64,000 nt of DNA from CAYJAZ01 sp964368455 (GTDB taxonomy: Bacteria; Desulfobacterota; Desulfovibrionia; Desulfovibrionales; Desulfovibrionaceae): NCBI GenBank assembly GCA_964368455.1, contig CAYJAZ010000001.1, positions 129,971-193,970 on the forward strand, read 5' to 3'. The notes below the pieces were generated by a model that was not told the origin of the DNA, made no database searches, and saw only the letters and a program-made list of their open reading frames with translations. A program made the translations under genes and the position numbers. Below are positions 59,699-64,000 of the stretch, piece by piece; position 1 is the stretch's first letter, and each line of letters begins with the position of its first letter.

Positions 59699-61036
59699 TT
59701 ACTGTGCTTTTTTTCTGTCTTTTTGTTTTTTCACTTCTTCATCAACTTGTTTTTCTTCACTTTGTACTTCACTTTGCACTTCTTCATTTTCTTGATTCAA
59801 AACAAGAGGATTAACAATAATATTTTCCACAGGTGACGAAAGGCCAGAAACAAAAACTAATGAACCCTCAGCTAATCCAGGATCTTTAATATAGGCTGTT
59901 GTGCCGTCACGCCAAACGATGTCTACTTCTATAGCTTTTAATTTATTTTCTTGATCAACAAGCCAAAGAGTTGTGTTATTTACAACCGCAGATCTTGGCA
60001 GAGCAAGAACATTGTCATACACGCCAGCTTCTATGCTGATATTCACTTGATCGCCCATAAGCAAAGGAGTGCGAGTATTGTTTTCATCTAGAGCAAGCGG
60101 ATCTTTTATGCGAACAAGCATCTTACCCATACGTGAAGCATTTGATAAAGCTCCAACTATTTGAATAACTTCGCCATTCCATTCTTCGCCAAAGTTTGAA
60201 AAAACCTTGATAGGAATGTCTTTTGGTGGGCCTGAAAGTAGTTCATTATTATAAAGAGTATCTACGGGAATAGCTACATCAGCCCAATATTCATCAATGG
60301 CAATCAGTTCGGCTATAATTTCGCTTGTAGAAATATTTTGCCCTGTAGAAACATTTCTTTCTATGATAAGTGCATCGAAAGGAGTTTTTATTTCAGTTCT
60401 TTCGACATTTAATTTTGCTGTGTCAACATTTGCTTGGGCAATGGCTATATCTGCCTTTGCTTGTTCGAGCTGTGGCTTTCTTAGGGTGAGACTTTGTTGA
60501 ATCTTTGTTTGATTTTCAGAACTTTGGATAAAACTTTTTAATTTTTCTAATTCTGTACGTGCAATGGTTTGTTGGCCTTGTTCGAGTTGATAACTTGCCT
60601 TTGCTTTTGCAAGATCAGCTTCATTTTTTGTAAGTTCATTTACATAATCTCTTTTTTCAAGGCTGACTAATAAAGTGTCTTTTTTGACAACAGCACCTGG
60701 TTCAAAATCAGGTGATAAGCTCTCTACTGTGCCAACAATCTTACTTTTTAAAGAAACTTGCTGAGATGGAATAAGCGTAGCAACTGTTTCTATAGTAATA
60801 GGGATAGTGCCTTTTGAAATTGCAAAGGCTTCTATTTGTGGTATTATTTTTGGAGGCGGTGTTCTTTGTGCTGTTGGTTTTGTTGCTATGAAGATCGATG
60901 CACCAATAATAGCAATCAATAAAATGAAGACAGGGAGAAATTTTTTGATGATTTCTTTTGCGTCCATATTTTTAAAATCAAGAGAAGAAAGATTTTTTAT
61001 ACTCTTAAATTTATTAACATTTTTTATATTTTTCAT
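59699..61036 (-). CDS. RND efflux periplasmic adaptor (AcrA/MexA-like)
   Basis: A 445-aa membrane-fusion protein linking the RND pump to the outer-membrane channel. A single N-terminal membrane helix (about 35-53, FLPVFILLIAIIGASIFIA) replaces the lipobox of AcrA. The lipoyl halves (SLKSKIVGTVESL; IKTPFDALIIERNVSTGQNIS), a helical hairpin (about 130-200) and beta-barrel follow. The last about 35 residues are a charged Glu/Lys-rich tail not typical of the family. It overlaps the stop of the TolC-like gene by 4 bp. Confidence 0.92.
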   Translation of the reverse strand: MKNIKNVNKFKSIKNLSSLDFKNMDAKEIIKKFLPVFILLIAIIGASIFIATKPTAQRTPPPKIIPQIEAFAISKGTIPITIETVATLIPSQQVSLKSKIVGTVESLSPDFEPGAVVKKDTLLVSLEKRDYVNELTKNEADLAKAKASYQLEQGQQTIARTELEKLKSFIQSSENQTKIQQSLTLRKPQLEQAKADIAIAQANVDTAKLNVERTEIKTPFDALIIERNVSTGQNISTSEIIAELIAIDEYWADVAIPVDTLYNNELLSGPPKDIPIKVFSNFGEEWNGEVIQIVGALSNASRMGKMLVRIKDPLALDENNTRTPLLMGDQVNISIEAGVYDNVLALPRSAVVNNTTLWLVDQENKLKAIEVDIVWRDGTTAYIKDPGLAEGSLVFVSGLSSPVENIIVNPLVLNQENEEVQSEVQSEEKQVDEEVKKQKDRKKAQ

Positions 61037-62439
61037 ATTTTAATTCCTAAAGATTTGTAAAGATCTACTCTTAATTTTAACAATTCTGCTTCTTGTCTGA
61101 TTAAAGTTCTTTCAAGGCTTTGCAAGTTTTGTAATTGGGTGATATAGCGTAAAAAATCGCCAGCACCGAAGAGGTAAGAAGTTTCTGCTTCTTCTAATGC
61201 TGCTTTTTCATAGATAAACTGTTCTTGCAAGATAGCTAAATATTTTTTCTGTGCTTGTTCTGCCATGAGGGCTGTATTCACTTCGTCTAAGGCAGTTGAA
61301 ACTGTTTTTACATAATTAATAGCAGCTTCTTGAGTCACAGCATCTTGTCCTCGTGCGGCCGCAGACTTTGCACCGCCGTCAAATAAAGTTCCGCTGATAG
61401 TTCCGACAATGCTTGCTATCCAATCGTCTAAAAGTGTATTGATGTCAAGCACGCTAGCAACTTCACTCACGCCTAATGTTATAGAAGGAAAATAAGAAAG
61501 TTTTGCCGCTGAAAGATCTTTGTCTTCTGCTTGTAAGCGTAATTTTGCAGCACGAATATCAGGCCTATTGTGTAATAAGTCAGCTGGTAAGCCTGTTTCT
61601 GGTAGTTCAGGTAGTGCTGGTAATTGTTTTTCATTCACTTCTAATTCGTAAGTAGGTAAATTGCCTGTAAGAAGTGCAAGACTTGCTAAAAGAGCTCTTT
61701 CTTGTTCTTTAAGAAGAGGTTCGTCTGCTTTTGATTGAAGAAGTTGTTCTTTTTGTTGTAAAACATCTAAACTAGAAGCTTGGCCATTTAAATAACGAAC
61801 TTCTTGGATTTCTACCATTGCTGTATTGAGTTTTACTTGTTCTTGCAAGATAGATAATTCCTTGCGTGTAGACAGTAAGTCAATATAACTATCTGTAATA
61901 GAGGAAGAAATACTTAATACAGTAGTAAGAACATCTTCGTAAGTTGCTTGAAAGCGATAATCAATTGCTTGAGCTTGAGCTGCATATCTTCCCCATAAGT
62001 CTAATTCGTAGGAAAGAGAGAAATTTGCTCTGTATTCTGTTTCTTCATAGGCTTTACTAGAAGTAGAGTCGTTTGAATTATTTGTATAATCAGTGTTGCC
62101 AGTATAGCTGATGCTTGGAAAGAAAACAGAATAGCTTTGATCTAAGGTTGCAGCAGATTGGCTCAATCTGGCAAAAGCGATTTGTAGATCGAAATTGCCT
62201 GTTCTTTTGTTTTCAGAGTCTAGGGAAAGAAGAGCGATTTCTTGAATAGTGTTTAATTCATCACTTGCAAAAGCTTCCCACCATTTTGCATTGTCAATAC
62301 TAGCACTCCCGCCCTCTGCAATAAAGTTTGCAGGAAGGGGAATGTTTTCTGCTTCGTAATTTGTCATCAGATTTGCACAGCCTGCTAAGGTCAAAGAACA
62401 AATAAGAAGTAGAGAAGAATGGAATTTGATTTTTTTCAT
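61033..62439 (-). CDS. TolC/NodT-family outer-membrane efflux lipoprotein
   Basis: A 468-aa outer-membrane channel protein. The signal ends LTLAGC (Cys 21), so it is a lipoprotein of the OprM/NodT type. Two OEP repeats are visible (about 85-260 and 290-468), with coiled-coil segments and SYELDLWGRYAAQAQA (about 145-160) and LTGNLP. It is first in the tolC-acrA-acrB run. It could also serve the type I secretion adhesin, but no ABC exporter is in the window. Confidence 0.92.
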   Translation of the reverse strand: MKKIKFHSSLLLICSLTLAGCANLMTNYEAENIPLPANFIAEGGSASIDNAKWWEAFASDELNTIQEIALLSLDSENKRTGNFDLQIAFARLSQSAATLDQSYSVFFPSISYTGNTDYTNNSNDSTSSKAYEETEYRANFSLSYELDLWGRYAAQAQAIDYRFQATYEDVLTTVLSISSSITDSYIDLLSTRKELSILQEQVKLNTAMVEIQEVRYLNGQASSLDVLQQKEQLLQSKADEPLLKEQERALLASLALLTGNLPTYELEVNEKQLPALPELPETGLPADLLHNRPDIRAAKLRLQAEDKDLSAAKLSYFPSITLGVSEVASVLDINTLLDDWIASIVGTISGTLFDGGAKSAAARGQDAVTQEAAINYVKTVSTALDEVNTALMAEQAQKKYLAILQEQFIYEKAALEEAETSYLFGAGDFLRYITQLQNLQSLERTLIRQEAELLKLRVDLYKSLGIKI

Positions 62440-62733
62440 AATTTAAATAAAGTTTTGTGTGTATTTTTTTGTAAAAAAAACATACAGCTTATAAGGGGAT
62501 TTGTATAGTATTTATACATTATAGGCTTTTTAGCATAGTGTTTAGCATATAAAAATAGTTATAGCATAAAATGTGCCAAGGCAAAAATCTCTTGTGTGAA
62601 CAGACTATACACAAAATATAAAAGAATTGCATTAAAAAAGTGCGTATAAAAACTTGCCAAATGGCTCAAGTGGTATTACTATAAATTCTATAATAAAAAT
62701 AGTCTAAAAACTATGTTGCCGAAGGAGGCTACA

Positions 62734-64000
62734 TTGAATCAATTTTCAAAGAATACGCTGCTCTGGCTTTTGATTGCTTTTGCAGTATTGCTCATTTTTA
62801 ACACAGTGGGAAAACAAACAGAAACAGGCAATGAAATGCCATACAGTGAATTTATCAGCATGGTAGAAAATGGTGATGTTTCTGAGGTGTCTATTGTTGA
62901 AAAAGTTGTAAAAGGCAGAACATCTACCGGACAAACCTTCCAAACCTATATGCCTGACGATCCAGGCTTAATCGCTGATTTACTTAACAATAATGTTGTT
63001 GTTAACGCTCAGCCACCTGAAGAATCGCCTTTCCTTATTTCCGTACTTATTTCATGGTTTCCAATGATACTTCTCATTGGCGTATGGATTTTCTTCATGC
63101 GACAAATGAATGGCGGTGTCGGCGGAAAAGGTGGAGCTATGAGCTTTGGAAAATCTAAAGCAAGAATGCTCAACCAAGAACAAGGCAGAGTTACTTTTGC
63201 AGACGTTGCTGGCGTTGACGAAGCAAAAGATGAATTAGTTGAAGTTGTGCAATTTTTATCAAATCCAAAGAAATTCACTCGCTTAGGTGGGCGTATTCCT
63301 AAAGGTGTGCTCTTAGTTGGCCCTCCTGGAACAGGTAAAACCTTGCTTGCTCGTGCTGTTGCTGGCGAAGCTGGCGTGCCATTTTTCTCAATTTCAGGTT
63401 CTGACTTTGTGGAAATGTTTGTTGGTGTGGGTGCTTCTCGTGTGCGTGATCTTTTTGTACAGGGCAAGAAAAATGCTCCATGCCTTATCTTTATTGACGA
63501 AATCGACGCAGTTGGCAGACAGCGTGGTGTTGGTATTGGTGGCGGACATGACGAAAGAGAACAAACATTAAACCAATTACTTGTTGAAATGGATGGCTTT
63601 GAATCAAACGAAGGCGTTATCCTCATAGCTGCAACAAACAGACCTGATGTTCTTGATCCAGCCTTGCTTCGTCCTGGCAGATTCGACAGACAAGTTATAG
63701 TTCCAACTCCTGACTTAAAGGGCAGACAACATATTATTAATGTGCATGCAAGAAAAACTCCTTTAGCAAAAGATGTTGATACAGAAATTTTAGCAAAAGG
63801 AACACCTGGTTTTTCTGGTGCAGATTTAGAAAACTTGGTCAATGAAGCTGCTTTACAAGCTGCTAAACTCAATAAGAATGAATTGAATATGCGTGATTTT
63901 GAATACGCAAAAGACAAAATTCTTATGGGACGTGAACGCCGTTCACTCATTCTTTCAGACGAAGAAAAAAGAATCACAGCTTACCACGAAGCTGGCCATG
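62734..64000 (+). CDS. ftsH: Membrane-bound AAA+ zinc protease FtsH, cut by the window edge
   Basis: Reading from TTG 62734, preceded by AAGGAGG at ideal spacing, gives 422 open codons to the right edge. The N-terminus has a membrane helix (9-25, LLWLLIAFAVLLIFNTV) and a second one (about 102-122, LISVLISWFPMILLIGVWIF) around a periplasmic domain. The AAA+ core has GPPGTGKTLLARA (Walker A), FIDEIDAVGRQRG (Walker B), and the SRH region RPGRFDRQVIVPTPD. The zinc motif starts at the edge (YHEAGH). No in-frame ATG nearby has an RBS, so the rare TTG start is supported. It is divergent from the efflux operon across a 294-bp gap. Confidence 0.96.
   Translation, partial: MNQFSKNTLLWLLIAFAVLLIFNTVGKQTETGNEMPYSEFISMVENGDVSEVSIVEKVVKGRTSTGQTFQTYMPDDPGLIADLLNNNVVVNAQPPEESPFLISVLISWFPMILLIGVWIFFMRQMNGGVGGKGGAMSFGKSKARMLNQEQGRVTFADVAGVDEAKDELVEVVQFLSNPKKFTRLGGRIPKGVLLVGPPGTGKTLLARAVAGEAGVPFFSISGSDFVEMFVGVGASRVRDLFVQGKKNAPCLIFIDEIDAVGRQRGVGIGGGHDEREQTLNQLLVEMDGFESNEGVILIAATNRPDVLDPALLRPGRFDRQVIVPTPDLKGRQHIINVHARKTPLAKDVDTEILAKGTPGFSGADLENLVNEAALQAAKLNKNELNMRDFEYAKDKILMGRERRSLILSDEEKRITAYHEAGH

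Noticed and set aside
63009..63977. 322-codon minus-strand ORF at the right edge
   Set aside because: Antisense of ftsH, whose AAA+ and zinc motifs are unmistakable on the plus strand.

Overview
The window comes from a low-G+C (roughly one-third G+C by eye) Gram-negative bacterium, most likely a Desulfovibrio/Lawsonia-type member of the Desulfovibrionaceae (Desulfobacterota). The clues are the rex-atpE-atpB order, a GAK-type CofD-like protein, a DUF39 homocysteine-synthesis protein, a selenocysteine tRNA, a LapA-like adhesin with the N-terminus usual in Desulfovibrio adhesins, and outer-membrane autotransporters. No marker fixes the species. About 51 protein genes are supported, one of them cut by the right edge (ftsH) and one start codon cut by the left edge, plus a transposase remnant and one tRNA.

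Layout. 0-19.3 kb is almost entirely on the minus strand: cpoB-like/PSP1/metG; the RNA-metabolism group deaD/hypothetical/trmI; dnaJ and rpoZ; a sodium:solute symporter whose own leader carries a terminator; rex; ATP synthase c and a subunits; two tandem DMT exporters; and yajC-secD-secF. 19.5-30.6 kb is on the plus strand: a DUF554 protein, a 1.6-kb gene-free stretch rich in strong hairpins, folK, a small YHS/TRASH-like membrane protein, a radical SAM protein, holA, radC, lon, a ferredoxin-like aldo/keto reductase and cheW. 30.6-52.3 kb is on the minus strand: trmH, hisG, hisI-prfA-DUF1385, rpmE, an IS-bounded autotransporter, the homocysteine-synthesis gene, greA, a CofD-like gene and nrnA, tRNA-Sec, a repeat-rich gap, a large repeat-containing autotransporter, pgk-tkt-rpe-merR, and an orphan NtrX-like sigma54 activator. 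A plus-strand mini LapA-like adhesin follows after an AT-rich gap. The last part is a minus-strand drug-efflux block (TolC/AcrA/AcrB-like plus MATE), divergent from ftsH.

How genes work together. The housekeeping genes form short operons often closed by clear hairpin terminators. Envelope traffic is a recurring theme: SecDF-YajC feeds the general export route used by the two autotransporters, while the RTX-type adhesin would need a type I secretion system not found here. Rex sits next to the membrane ATP-synthase subunits, linking NADH/NAD+ sensing to energy conservation by position.

The most unusual points are: (1) an autotransporter with a much higher-G+C barrel region placed between two copies of an ISAs1-like IS end; (2) a very short LapA-type adhesin with an N-terminal PAAG motif and about 27 PVDP units encoded by a 12-bp repeat; (3) a possible transcription attenuator in the symporter leader; (4) a 1.6-kb hairpin-rich gap; (5) a duplicated trmI 3' end whose differences are mostly synonymous; and (6) three about 100-bp tandem repeats just downstream of the tRNA-Sec coordinates, on its 5' side. 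Several dispersed intergenic repeat families recur through the window.
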